A DNA stretch of 64,000 nucleotides, from NCBI RefSeq assembly GCF_016117655.1, contig NZ_CP064936.1, positions 1,302,001-1,366,000 on the forward strand. The letters are read 5' to 3'. Source of the DNA: Treponema peruense. Its GTDB lineage: Bacteria > Spirochaetota > Spirochaetia > Treponematales > Treponemataceae. Below the pieces are notes generated by a model that was not told the DNA's origin, searched no databases, and was given only the letters and a program-made list of their open reading frames with translations. Shown piece after piece: positions 1 to 9,072 of the stretch; the stretch's first letter is position 1; each line of letters opens with the position of its first letter. Position numbers and translations under genes: made by a program.

Positions 1-58
1 TCTTCATGCTTACTTCTTGGATTTTGGAAAAGATTCTACAAAAAGAATATCCAAGTGA
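1..58 (+). pseudogene. remnant of a polysaccharide pyruvyltransferase gene
   Basis: Bases 1-50 match 9501-9550, inside the intact pyruvyltransferase gene of this window, with two mismatches. The reading frame is kept (LHAYFLDFGKDSTKRI) and then meets a TGA at 56-58. The similarity stops at about base 50. This is the end of a broken second copy whose other part, if any, lies outside the window. It marks a recombination scar at the left edge of the glycan locus. Confidence 0.75.
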
Positions 59-102
59 TTAAAAGACTATAAATAGCCTTGTATTGGAAGAGGAGGAGAG
101 AG

Positions 103-537
103 ATGGAAACAAAAATTTATTATGGCGAATATTCTTTGTTTCATTGGATAGAACTGATTGTTACAAAAAATATAATTCTGCCACCTTATCAACGAAGTTT
201 TGTCTGGGCAGAGGAACAGGTAAAACATTTGATTTCGTCTTTTAATGAGAATAATTTTATTCCTCCGGTTACTATTGGTGCTTTTAAAGAAAATAATAAA
301 GTAGTAAATTATATTCTTGAATATGAATTAACTCATAATACAGAACCTGGAGAGCACTTATTCAATTACTGCGATGAACCAGCTTATGATATGAATAATT
401 TGGTCTTTGGCGTAAATACATTCTTGGGTCATCCGAAGAAACAACTTTTTCATTGGCGTATGCAGTGTAGTTCGTTTTTTATTTTAAATAAATTTACAGC
501 AAATCCTAGAGTTATGTTTGGAGATTTAAAATGCTAA
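103..537 (+). pseudogene. DUF262 N-terminal fragment fused to an unrelated tail
   Basis: The ORF has ATG at 103 behind a strong AGGAGGAG at 91-98 (144 aa). Residues 1 to about 72 resemble the start of DUF262 proteins of the GmrSD type (LPPYQRSFVWAEEQVKHLI, then NKVVNYIL). In that family ILDGQQRLT should follow; here the reading changes at about base 320 to a tail I do not recognise (LFNYCDEPAYDMNNLVFGVN). The tail overlaps the next start codon by a few bases, as a normal operon gene would, so it is probably the 3' end of an older glycan gene. I read this as a chimera of two broken genes, unlikely to act as a restriction enzyme. Confidence 0.6.
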
Positions 538-2255
538 CTTTTAAAGAATTAAAGCAAAATATAAAAAAAGATAATTCCTCCTTGCCAACATTGAAAGTTG
601 CTTTGCTTGGTGACACCGCAACTCAATTCCTGAGTACTGCAATCAAAGGTCTGGGAGTTGAGTATGGATATAATATAGATTTGTTTGAGGCTGAATATAA
701 TCAGATTGAGCAGCAGGTATTTAATCCTTCTAGTGATTTAAATTCTTTTAATTCTCAGTTTGTCGTCATTTTTCAATCTACCCACAAACTTTGTGAAAAA
801 TATAGCCTAATGAAGGCCGAGAATTGGGATTATCTGGCAGATGAGCGAATTGACTTTATAAAATCAATATGTGAAGTAATTAAAGTTCCTGTTATCTATT
901 TCAACTATCCGGAAATAGATGACTCTGTATTCGGAAACTATGCCAATAAACTTTCAATTTCTTTTTTGTATCAAGTGAGGAAACTGAATTATGAGTTAAT
1001 GAATTTAACCCAGAAATATTCAAACTTGTATATCTGTGATTTAGCAGCTTTACAAAATAAAGTCGGAAGAGACTTTATGTTTAATCCAGCGGTTTATACG
1101 AGTACAGAGATGGTTTTGTCCTTGGATGCTGTTCCCATTGTGGCATCAAGAGTAATGGAAACCATTGCTTCCTTGCAGGGTAAGATTAAGAAATGCTTGA
1201 TTCTTGACTTGGACAATACGCTTTGGGGTGGTGTCATTGGAGATGATGGTATTGAGGGGATTCAGTTAGGGCATGGACTCGGCATCGGGAAAGCATTTGT
1301 TGAATTCCAAATGTGGATAAAGAAACTTAAAAACAGGGGAATAATAATTTGCATTTGTAGCAAAAATGATGAGCAGAAAGCAAAGGAGCCGTTTTTAAAA
1401 CACCCGGATATGGTTCTTAAACTAGAAGACATTTCTGTGTTTATGGCAAACTGGGAGTCAAAAGTTGATAATATCCGAATGATTCAGAAGATATTGAATA
1501 TTGGCTTTGATTCTATGGTATTTATTGATGACAATCCTTTTGAACGTAATGTCATTCGTGAAAACATTAGCGGAATAACAGTTCCAGAATTGCCTGAAGA
1601 TCCGGCTTACTATCTGGAATACTTATATTCTCTCAATCTTTTTGAGACGGCTTCATATAGCATCACCGATAAAGACCGAACGAAACAATATCAGGTTCAG
1701 GCAGAACGTGTTGCATTTTCCAAAACATTCGAGAACGAAGATGATTATTTAAAATCACTGAACATGATTTCTACGGTTGGAGGCTTTAACAAGTTCAATA
1801 TTCCTCGTGTCGCACAGTTATCTCAAAGAAGCAACCAATTTAATCTTAGAACCGTCAGGTATTCTGATTCTGACATTAAGTTATTATCAGAAAATCCCGA
1901 CTACATTTGCCTTGCGTTTTCGCTCAGCGATAAATTTGGAGATAACGGCCTTATTGCTGTTGTAATCTTAAAAAAACAAGATGCAGAAACACTTTTTATA
2001 GATACATGGCTTATGAGCTGCCGCGTATTAAAGCGTGGTATGGAAAATTTTACGCTAAACAAGATAGTTTCGCTTGCAAAAGGAAAAGGATTTAAAAAAA
2101 TAATCGGCGAATATTTACCGACTGCAAAAAATGAAATGGTGAGAGAACATTATTCAAACCTTGGTTTTGTAAGACTCGATAATTCTGCAACAGCGAGATT
2201 TATTCTTGATGTTGAGAATTATGAAAGCAAAACTTGTTTTATTGTGGAGAAATAG
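531..2255 (+). CDS. FkbH-like HAD-IIIC family protein
   Basis: 574 aa. Residues 1 to about 215 look like the SGNH-like front part found in many FkbH proteins. The HAD core follows, with DLDNTLWGG near residue 226 (nucleophile and acid Asp), CSKND near 281 and FIDDNPFER near 332. A GNAT-like part closes the protein. FkbH enzymes dephosphorylate 1,3-bisphosphoglycerate and load the glyceryl group onto an acyl carrier protein; a carrier protein is encoded at 3401. The start overlaps the chimeric ORF before it, and the stop is two bases before the next gene. The family call is firm. Glyceryl as the actual substrate is inferred. Confidence 0.85.
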   Translation: MLTFKELKQNIKKDNSSLPTLKVALLGDTATQFLSTAIKGLGVEYGYNIDLFEAEYNQIEQQVFNPSSDLNSFNSQFVVIFQSTHKLCEKYSLMKAENWDYLADERIDFIKSICEVIKVPVIYFNYPEIDDSVFGNYANKLSISFLYQVRKLNYELMNLTQKYSNLYICDLAALQNKVGRDFMFNPAVYTSTEMVLSLDAVPIVASRVMETIASLQGKIKKCLILDLDNTLWGGVIGDDGIEGIQLGHGLGIGKAFVEFQMWIKKLKNRGIIICICSKNDEQKAKEPFLKHPDMVLKLEDISVFMANWESKVDNIRMIQKILNIGFDSMVFIDDNPFERNVIRENISGITVPELPEDPAYYLEYLYSLNLFETASYSITDKDRTKQYQVQAERVAFSKTFENEDDYLKSLNMISTVGGFNKFNIPRVAQLSQRSNQFNLRTVRYSDSDIKLLSENPDYICLAFSLSDKFGDNGLIAVVILKKQDAETLFIDTWLMSCRVLKRGMENFTLNKIVSLAKGKGFKKIIGEYLPTAKNEMVREHYSNLGFVRLDNSATARFILDVENYESKTCFIVEK

Positions 2256-2257
2256 AA

Positions 2258-2665
2258 ATGGCAAAAATTGACTTGTTCAAGGATTTTGAAAAAAATATTT
2301 CCTTTGTAATTTTAGAGGAAACTTATAAGACTTTTCAATTGTGTTCTAAGGATTTGAACCCGCTTCATACTGACGAGAAGTTTGCAAAAGAAAAAGGGTT
2401 TTCTGGATGTGTAATGTACGGAAATATTCTAAATGCCTTTATTTCTTATGCTATCGGAATGGAATTACCGACCAAAGATGTGATGCTTCAAACTCAAGAT
2501 ATACAATACAAGAAACCTGTTTTCTTGAATGACAAGTTGGTGTTGAATTTACGGACAGAGGAAATCCACGAGGGAGTTCATGTCGTCATATTTGTTTATA
2601 AGTTCTTGAATGAACAAAGCAAAGTCGTTGCAAAAGGTCGTGTCCAGATAGGGATTTTTGAATGA
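2258..2665 (+). CDS. MaoC-like hotdog-fold hydratase/dehydratase
   Basis: 135 aa, starting at ATG 2258, two bases after the FkbH stop, with GTGGAG upstream. It reads as a MaoC-type hotdog protein: NPLHTDEKFAKEKGFSGCVMYGN carries the Asp/His-type signature of acyl hydratases, with a cysteine where many members have isoleucine or valine. It probably acts on an acyl chain carried by the ACP at 3401. A longer in-frame start at 2234 lies inside fkbH and is less likely. It overlaps the SDR gene by four bases (ATGA). Confidence 0.8.
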   Translation: MAKIDLFKDFEKNISFVILEETYKTFQLCSKDLNPLHTDEKFAKEKGFSGCVMYGNILNAFISYAIGMELPTKDVMLQTQDIQYKKPVFLNDKLVLNLRTEEIHEGVHVVIFVYKFLNEQSKVVAKGRVQIGIFE

Positions 2666-3381
2666 ATATTTTGATAACAGGCGGGTCGTCCGGACTGGGA
2701 AAATCTATTGTTGAAATGGCGGCAAAAGAGAACCACACTGTATATTTTACATACAGGAATCATAAAGAAAATGCTGATTCGATTTGTTCTCAATATTCAA
2801 ATTCAATCTCATTGAATTGTGATTTTGCAAATTCGAAAAACCTCAAAGAGTTTTTAAATAAAATACCAGATTTTAATCTCGATGTCTTGGTGAACAATGC
2901 ATATTCTGGAATTACGCTTGGTCAGCATTTTCATAAAACTTCTATAACGGAGTTTCAAGAGGCATTTCAGAACAACATATTGCCTCTTATTTCTATAACT
3001 CAAAAATGCCTTGAAACCTTTAGAAAGAAAAAATCAGGAAAAATAATTACTGTCTTAACATCAGCTTTGGTAGGTACGCCGCCAATGGGTTATTCAGTTT
3101 ATGCTGCAACAAAGGCATATATTGCCCAGCTTGTAAAATCATGGAGTAGGGAATATATAAAACTTGGAATTACGAGCAATGCTGTTGCGCCGGACTTTAT
3201 GGAAACCGCTTTGACAGAAGAAACAAATGATTTTGTGAAAGATCAGATAAAGGATGGCAACCCCTTAAAAAACATCTTGACAACAGATGAAGTGGCAAAA
3301 GTTGTAATGAATTTAATGGATGCTTCGCCGCAACTTAATGGTGTGATTATTCCTGTGAATGCAGGCATAAATATTTTATAA
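2662..3381 (+). CDS. short-chain dehydrogenase/reductase (FabG-like)
   Basis: 239 aa, the usual length of a classical SDR. It shows the NAD(P) loop GGSSGLGKS at residue 7, an NNAYSG motif near 77, and the catalytic YAATKAY pair near 147. A reductase of this kind next to a MaoC-like hydratase and an ACP suggests oxidation or reduction of a beta-hydroxy or beta-keto acyl-ACP. It begins inside the end of the MaoC gene (ATGA overlap) and ends 19 bases before the ACP. Its substrate is not known. Confidence 0.85.
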   Translation: MNILITGGSSGLGKSIVEMAAKENHTVYFTYRNHKENADSICSQYSNSISLNCDFANSKNLKEFLNKIPDFNLDVLVNNAYSGITLGQHFHKTSITEFQEAFQNNILPLISITQKCLETFRKKKSGKIITVLTSALVGTPPMGYSVYAATKAYIAQLVKSWSREYIKLGITSNAVAPDFMETALTEETNDFVKDQIKDGNPLKNILTTDEVAKVVMNLMDASPQLNGVIIPVNAGINIL

Positions 3382-3400
3382 AACTTGGAGGAACTGATTT

Positions 3401-3643
3401 ATGGAAAAGCCAGAAATCTTAAAAGAGATGCAGGACATCTTCATTGATGTTCTTGACAATGATGAAATTGTGCTGACGGAAGACACTTCTGCAGAAGACA
3501 TAGAGGAGTGGGATTCACTTTCTCATATTCAGCTGGTTGTAGGAATTGAAAAGCATTTTAACATCAAGCTTACCTCCAAAGAAATTATGGAATGCTCAAA
3601 TGTCGGAGATATGGCTGATTGTATAAAGGGGAAACTTGCATGA
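3401..3643 (+). CDS. acyl carrier protein
   Basis: 80 aa, acidic, with the phosphopantetheine site in EEWDSLSHIQLV (Ser39). A Shine-Dalgarno GGAGG lies about ten bases upstream. It sits among FkbH, MaoC, SDR and acyltransferase-fusion genes and is probably a dedicated carrier for an acyl decoration of the glycan rather than the fatty-acid ACP. It overlaps the next gene by four bases. No ketosynthase is present nearby, so chain extension is not suggested. Confidence 0.9.
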   Translation: MEKPEILKEMQDIFIDVLDNDEIVLTEDTSAEDIEEWDSLSHIQLVVGIEKHFNIKLTSKEIMECSNVGDMADCIKGKLA

Positions 3644-5457
3644 TTAAAATTCTGGACAAGAAGAACTGCACGGGGTGTTGTGCCTGTGTAGATATTTGTG
3701 CAAAGTCTGCAATAACATTGCAAACTGATAATGAAGGTTTTTGGTATCCTTCAATTAATGAGTCTCTGTGCGTAAATTGCGGTCTGTGCAACAAGGTTTG
3801 TCCAGTAGAAAACATTCCAAAGGCAAAACAGGAAAATTTTGAAAAGCCTGCTTGCTTTGCGGGTATAAACAAGAATCTCTATGTGCGTTTTGACAGTACT
3901 TCTGGCGGATTGTTCTCTGCTTTAGCAGATAGAACTTTCCGTGAAGGAGGTCTCGTTGGTGGAGCAATAACTGATGAAGATTTTAATGCCACTCAGGTTC
4001 TTATTGACAAAAAGAGCGACCTCGAAAAACTCCGTAGCTCCAAATATTATCAGAGTAATGCCAGTGGCTTTTATAAGAGCGTAAAAGCTGCCTTGCTCTC
4101 CGGGAAAAAAGTCCTTGTTTGTGGTATGCCTTGCCAGATGGCGGCCCTCAGAAATTTTTTGGGAAAAGATTATGAAAATTTAATTATTGTTGATTTGATT
4201 TGTCTTTGTATTCCATCCCCGAAGGTCTTTAAGAAATATATTGAAGATGTAGGCGAAAAATATGGTTCGCCTGTTGTGGCAACGAAGGCGAAATGCAAGG
4301 AACTTGGATGGCGAAAATTAACTCAACTTTTCATACTTGAAGACGGCAGACATATCTATCAGCCCCATGATGAGAATCCGTTCCAGTTTTTCTATATGAA
4401 CACAAAAACAAGTTGCCGCCCATCTTGCTATGACTGTAAATTCAAGGGATTTCCCCGTATTGCTGATATTACAATTGGCGATTTCTGGGGTGGTAAGAAT
4501 AACCATGTATATACAAAAGAATTCAAGAAAGAATTTGACAATGACTTAGGAACTTCCGTTGTTATAGTCAACTCGCAGAAGGGGCTTGATTATTTGAATG
4601 CTTGTCGAAGTTCCTTGAAAATTAAGGAAATACCTTTTGAGACAGTATTGCCAGGTAATGTTGCCTTGTTACATTCAATCCCGTCCTCAACAATAAATCG
4701 AGAGGAATTTTATGAGAATTTGGACAAACATACCTTCACAGAACTTTTTAATATCTACAATAAGAAAAATTTGTCGGGTAAACAACGGCTAAAGAAAATA
4801 CTAAAACGATATTATGGTTTATTTAAACATTATAAATTTAATGTGTTTTCGTATTTTAGGTTGATAGTTTTTAACGGTTTTGTAAAGACTTTCTTCTCTG
4901 ACAAAAATTTGATTATTCCCCTAAAAAAGTCAATTTGTCGCTTCGCAAACAAAAAGAACATCAATCTCAATGGTGGTGATTTAATAATCGGAACGAAAAG
5001 GGTGAAAGGATCAAATCTGGAAACAAGGTTTATAGTTGAAGGTTCTGGAAAAGTTGATGTAAAGGGAAAAGTATCTGTTGGCTATGGTGCTGACATAGAA
5101 GTATTCGATGGCGGACATCTTGAGATGGGCTACTGCTGGTCTAATATAAACAACGAGATTATTTGTGCGAATAGCATAAAAATTGGTAATTATGTTGGAA
5201 TGGGACGCAATGTCTGTATTCGGGACAATAATGGTGGGCATTTTATAAACAGACCTTTCTATAAAGATTCAAGGCCTGTCATGATTGAGGACAAGGCTTG
5301 GATTTGCTCAAATGTCACCATTATGCCAGGAGTTACTATCGGGGAGGGCGCGATTGTGGGGGAGAATTCTTTTGTTACAGAGAATGTTCCGCCTTATACA
5401 ATGGTTTCTGGAAATCCTGCAAAAATTGTAGATACGGATGTTCTGTATAAAATGTGA
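3640..5457 (+). CDS. ferredoxin/FrhB-like protein fused to a hexapeptide acyltransferase
   Basis: 605 aa from ATG 3640. An in-frame TTG at 3619 would lie deeper inside the ACP gene and is less likely. The N-terminal 60 residues hold two 4Fe-4S motifs (CTGCCACVDIC and CVNCGLCNKVCP). A coenzyme F420 hydrogenase beta-subunit-like domain follows (about 75-380), with VCGMPCQMAALRNFL and DCKFKGFPRIADITIGDFWG. From about 440 the protein becomes a left-handed beta-helix acyltransferase ending in GEGAIVGENSFVTENVPPYT. Each half is common in polysaccharide loci, usually as separate proteins. The redox partner and acceptor are unknown. It is in the operon with ACP and flippase. Confidence 0.85.
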   Translation: MIKILDKKNCTGCCACVDICAKSAITLQTDNEGFWYPSINESLCVNCGLCNKVCPVENIPKAKQENFEKPACFAGINKNLYVRFDSTSGGLFSALADRTFREGGLVGGAITDEDFNATQVLIDKKSDLEKLRSSKYYQSNASGFYKSVKAALLSGKKVLVCGMPCQMAALRNFLGKDYENLIIVDLICLCIPSPKVFKKYIEDVGEKYGSPVVATKAKCKELGWRKLTQLFILEDGRHIYQPHDENPFQFFYMNTKTSCRPSCYDCKFKGFPRIADITIGDFWGGKNNHVYTKEFKKEFDNDLGTSVVIVNSQKGLDYLNACRSSLKIKEIPFETVLPGNVALLHSIPSSTINREEFYENLDKHTFTELFNIYNKKNLSGKQRLKKILKRYYGLFKHYKFNVFSYFRLIVFNGFVKTFFSDKNLIIPLKKSICRFANKKNINLNGGDLIIGTKRVKGSNLETRFIVEGSGKVDVKGKVSVGYGADIEVFDGGHLEMGYCWSNINNEIICANSIKIGNYVGMGRNVCIRDNNGGHFINRPFYKDSRPVMIEDKAWICSNVTIMPGVTIGEGAIVGENSFVTENVPPYTMVSGNPAKIVDTDVLYKM

Positions 5458-7004
5458 GCGATAATACTATGATCGAAAAAAAGAGAATTGCAATAAATAC
5501 TCTGATGTTGTACTTTCGCATGGTTCTGATTATGGGAGTTGCCTTGTATACCTCCCGAATCGTGCTAAAAGTATTAGGGGCCGCCGACTATGGACTTTAT
5601 AATGTCGTTGGCGGTGTTGTTTCAATGTTTTCATTCTTGAATGGTTCTTTGAGTTCTGGAACTTCACGATTCATCACTTATGACATTGGAATAGGCAATG
5701 AAGAAAGATTAAGAGAAACCTTTAACGTGGCATTCATGTCTCATTTGATTTTGGCATTTATAATATTGCTATTGACAGAAACCATAGGACTTTGGTTTGT
5801 AAACAACAAGCTGGTTTTTGATGAAAGCCGAAGATTTGCGGTGAACATTGTCTATCAATTCTCTGTTCTGACGCTGATGTTACAATTAACGCAAGTGCCT
5901 TTCGCTGCGGACATAATAGCGCATGAAAAGATGAATGTTTATGCTTATGTCAGCATTGTGGAAGTTTTATTAAGGTTGGCTATGATATTCTTATTGCAGT
6001 TAAACAGCTCTATAGACAACTTGATTTTTTATAGTTCCATTTTATTCTTTGTTCAATTCATAATTTTAGGAATATACAGGCTTTATTGCAGAAAATATTT
6101 TTCAGAGTCCAGGTTTCAGTTCTGTAAAGATAAGACTCGCTATAAAGAAATTTTTTCGTTCTCAGGTTGGGATGTAATTGGCTCTTTGAGTGTTCTGTCA
6201 CAAGGGCAGGGGATAAATATTCTACTGAATATGTTTTTTGGACCTGTCGTAAATGCGGCGCGGGCAATAACATATCAATTGGAAGGTGCGGTTTCACAGC
6301 TCACAAATAATTTTATGACAGCTGTAAATCCCCAGATTGTAAAAAGTTTTGCCGCAAAAAAATACGATGAGATGATTGATTTAATAGAGGATGCTTCTAA
6401 ATTTGGTTTCTTTTTATTATCAGTGTTTCTTATTCCGATTCTGTTTAAACTCGATTACATATTGCAATTATGGTTAAAGGATGTTCCTGAGCAAACTGAG
6501 ATTTTTGCTAAAATAATTCTTACAATGCTGATGATTAGAATTATTGCTCGCCCCGTTATACATGGTATTCATGCGACCGGTCATATAAAGCGGCTTAATC
6601 TTATTGCCGGTTTGGTAGGGCTTTTGCCTCTTCCAGTGACTTATATTCTTTTTAAATTGGACTTTCCCGCTGTATGGGCATTCTTGACACTTTTTATTTG
6701 GGGTGTGACTGCAAACATACTGGAAACGATTATTTTCAAGATGGAGATGAAAACATTTAAGCTTGTTAAATATTTTATGGAAGTATACTTCAGATGTTTT
6801 GTTGTCGGCCTTGTTTGTTTTGCCCTTGATTATTTGTTGGCAAAATATATAGTTGGAAACTTCTTTATATTTTTATTATTTTATGGTCTTTCTGTATTGA
6901 TGAATGCAGTAATCGTATTTTGTCTGGGCTTTGATAAAAACAAGCAAAAGAAAATTATTGGTTTTATAAGGGGTAAGTTTCATGCAAAGACGAATGCTCA
7001 ATAA
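5454..7004 (+). CDS. polysaccharide flippase (Wzx-like, MOP superfamily)
   Basis: 516 aa and strongly hydrophobic, with about 12-14 membrane segments and the N-terminal signature LYTSRIVLKVLGAADYGLYN seen in Wzx/RfbX transporters. It should flip lipid-linked repeat units across the inner membrane. The GTG at 5454 overlaps the previous stop; ATG 5469 is an alternative start, and neither has a clear ribosome site, so translational coupling is likely. It overlaps the aldo/keto reductase by 23 bases. Confidence 0.88.
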   Translation: MSDNTMIEKKRIAINTLMLYFRMVLIMGVALYTSRIVLKVLGAADYGLYNVVGGVVSMFSFLNGSLSSGTSRFITYDIGIGNEERLRETFNVAFMSHLILAFIILLLTETIGLWFVNNKLVFDESRRFAVNIVYQFSVLTLMLQLTQVPFAADIIAHEKMNVYAYVSIVEVLLRLAMIFLLQLNSSIDNLIFYSSILFFVQFIILGIYRLYCRKYFSESRFQFCKDKTRYKEIFSFSGWDVIGSLSVLSQGQGINILLNMFFGPVVNAARAITYQLEGAVSQLTNNFMTAVNPQIVKSFAAKKYDEMIDLIEDASKFGFFLLSVFLIPILFKLDYILQLWLKDVPEQTEIFAKIILTMLMIRIIARPVIHGIHATGHIKRLNLIAGLVGLLPLPVTYILFKLDFPAVWAFLTLFIWGVTANILETIIFKMEMKTFKLVKYFMEVYFRCFVVGLVCFALDYLLAKYIVGNFFIFLLFYGLSVLMNAVIVFCLGFDKNKQKKIIGFIRGKFHAKTNAQ

Positions 7005-7866
7005 CGGGGTTGAAATTCCGTCAATTATTTTAGGAACGTCGATTTGTGACAGGCAGTGTTTTTCTCGCTTTGGAAATTATGTATCCGACAAAGTGTTGTT
7101 CAAGCAGATGTCAGATGGAATGATATATGCCATAAAGAACGGTGTGACAGGAATAGATACTGGACGCGATTATAACAATGAGTCATTGCTCGGTAAAATT
7201 TTTAATGAACTTTTTAGGAATAATATTGCAAAGCGCGAAGAATTGTTTATTACAACAAAAGTTGGGAATGGGCAGCAACGGTTGAGAGATATGGAAAAGG
7301 AAATAGACATTTCCCTAAAGGCGATGAATCTGGATTATGTAGACCTTTGGATGCTTCACTGGCCTTTGCCCGATTTTTATATTGAAAATTGGAAACAGCT
7401 CTGTAAGATTTATAAATCGGGAAAGGTAAAGTCTATTGGAATGGCAAATATCCGTGAACGACATTTGCTGGAATTAGAACAAGCTGGTGTAGAATTAATG
7501 CCGCAAGTTGTTCAAGTTGAATGTCACCCATTTAGGACAATAACTGGATTAAGAGAAATGTGTAAAACTCGCAATATTCAAGTTGAGGCTTATACTGCAA
7601 ACTGCGCGATGCTTCCGTTTGTCCGTGAGAATCTTGTCTTACAGCAGCTTGCTCAAAAGTATGGAAAAAGCATTACTCAAATAATTATGAGATGGCATGT
7701 GCAACAGGGGGTGGTTCCGATTTTTAGCTCAAATAATCCCTCCCATATTAAAGAAAATGTTGATGTCTTTGATTTTTCTTTAAGTGAAGAAGATATGCAG
7801 CTTATATTTGGGTTGAACATTGACTATAAGTATCATCCAGAATCTGTAAACTGTCCGGGGTATTAA
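6982..7866 (+). CDS. aldo/keto reductase family protein
   Basis: 294 aa. The family pattern is clear: NGVEIPSIILGTS, GIDTGRDYNNE (Asp/Tyr), FITTKVG (Lys), WMLHWP (His), SGKVKSIGMAN and a C-terminal cofactor part (VPIFSSNNPSHIKEN). It probably reduces a sugar or an acyl-derived carbonyl with NAD(P)H. AGGGG precedes ATG 6982. It sits in the glycan operon between flippase and SGNH-like protein; the substrate cannot be told. Confidence 0.85.
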   Translation: MQRRMLNNGVEIPSIILGTSICDRQCFSRFGNYVSDKVLFKQMSDGMIYAIKNGVTGIDTGRDYNNESLLGKIFNELFRNNIAKREELFITTKVGNGQQRLRDMEKEIDISLKAMNLDYVDLWMLHWPLPDFYIENWKQLCKIYKSGKVKSIGMANIRERHLLELEQAGVELMPQVVQVECHPFRTITGLREMCKTRNIQVEAYTANCAMLPFVRENLVLQQLAQKYGKSITQIIMRWHVQQGVVPIFSSNNPSHIKENVDVFDFSLSEEDMQLIFGLNIDYKYHPESVNCPGY

Positions 7867-7867
7867 T

Positions 7868-8917
7868 ATGAAAAAGAAATTAAAAATTTTGTCAGTTTTA
7901 TATATTGGCTGTGCAATTGCGCTTATTCCGTTCTGCTATTTATTGAGCATTTTGATGCTGGCTTTATTTTCTATTTTTTGCATCGTGTCAGGATGTGTGT
8001 TGGTCACAAATAAAATGTATAAAAAGACAAATCACTGGAAGAACCAGTTTTTGTTTGAAAAGAGTTTTATAAGCAATGCAGGTTATCGCGACAATCTAGG
8101 AAGAAATTTTGATGTGGTGAACCTGGGCAGTAATCCGGCTTTGTTTGGCTTCTTTTACGAGAATGTGAGGGGGCAGAACTGGGCGACAGGCTCGCAGGGA
8201 TTCCCGATGGATTTTGAAATCCTAAAATATTATCACAGCTATGTAAAAGAGGGGGGGTATGTCCTTATACCTATAATGCCATTTTCTTCAATCTCAAATT
8301 TCCTTGAAACAAGACCCGCATATTGGTCTGATGGCTATTATATGAAGTTTGCTAGAATTCTTGATTCCTCTCAGATCGTGAAACTTCCAAATTATAATAA
8401 ATTTCGCTTAAAGATGCGGTTTCCTGTTATTTTTAATCCTAAATTGATATTTTATATTTTTCATGATGTCCCTGTAGATACAAGGTTGAATGTAGCGGAG
8501 CAGACGATGCAAAAAGCAGAACTTGAATATGATGCAAAACTATGGATTAATAATTGGAAAAAGGAGTTTGATGTAAAAAATTATGAGGATTTCTGGGGTG
8601 AAAAATTTACCCTGTATTATGAATCTGGAATAAAGATGCTTTCGGAAATGATTGACTATTGTCAGATAAGAAATTTAAGGCCTGTCATCGTCACTATACC
8701 AATATCCTCATGCCTAGCAAGGGAATTTACACCAGAATTCAGGCAGAAAATGATTACAGACTTTGTAAATGCGGCGAATATAAAAGGCGTGAAATTCTTA
8801 GACTATATGTTTGACGAAAGATTCTCAAAATCAGAGCTTTTCAATGGTAGTTTTTTCTTGAATCTGCAAGGACGCAAGATTTTTTCTAGACAAGTTATGT
8901 CAGATTTGGGACTGTAG
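7868..8917 (+). CDS. membrane-anchored SGNH-like protein, possible glycan acyl-modification enzyme
   Basis: 349 aa with two hydrophobic N-terminal segments (residues 5-48) and then a soluble domain. DVVNLGSNPALFGF near residue 75 resembles the first block of SGNH/DltD-like proteins, in which the serine follows GS. I see no firm His-Asp pair at the end, so catalysis is uncertain. A run of seven G (8251-8257) codes for part of KEGGYVL; a change in its length would truncate the protein after about 130 residues. The start is two bases after the reductase stop, with GGGG upstream. Confidence 0.55.
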   Translation: MKKKLKILSVLYIGCAIALIPFCYLLSILMLALFSIFCIVSGCVLVTNKMYKKTNHWKNQFLFEKSFISNAGYRDNLGRNFDVVNLGSNPALFGFFYENVRGQNWATGSQGFPMDFEILKYYHSYVKEGGYVLIPIMPFSSISNFLETRPAYWSDGYYMKFARILDSSQIVKLPNYNKFRLKMRFPVIFNPKLIFYIFHDVPVDTRLNVAEQTMQKAELEYDAKLWINNWKKEFDVKNYEDFWGEKFTLYYESGIKMLSEMIDYCQIRNLRPVIVTIPISSCLAREFTPEFRQKMITDFVNAANIKGVKFLDYMFDERFSKSELFNGSFFLNLQGRKIFSRQVMSDLGL

Positions 8918-9031
8918 TTTACTGACAGTTTTTTATCATTGTTTGACGGGATTTTCTTGGATTTTGATTTTTCAAAACAACTGATAAATGTTACAATGTT
9001 CAAAAGATGAACGAAACGCAGATAAACAGGT

Positions 9032-9072
9032 TATAATGAGTTTGTTTTTCAGTATAAGGCGGTAAACACTAG
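9032..9072 (+). promoter_or_regulatory. possible promoter and RBS of the pyruvyltransferase gene
   Basis: The 155-base gap after the SGNH-like gene is the first real break in the operon. It holds a TATAAT at 9032-9037 and a weak ribosome site (AAGGCGG, 9057-9063) before ATG 9073. I see no good -35 element, so the assignment is tentative. Confidence 0.3.
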
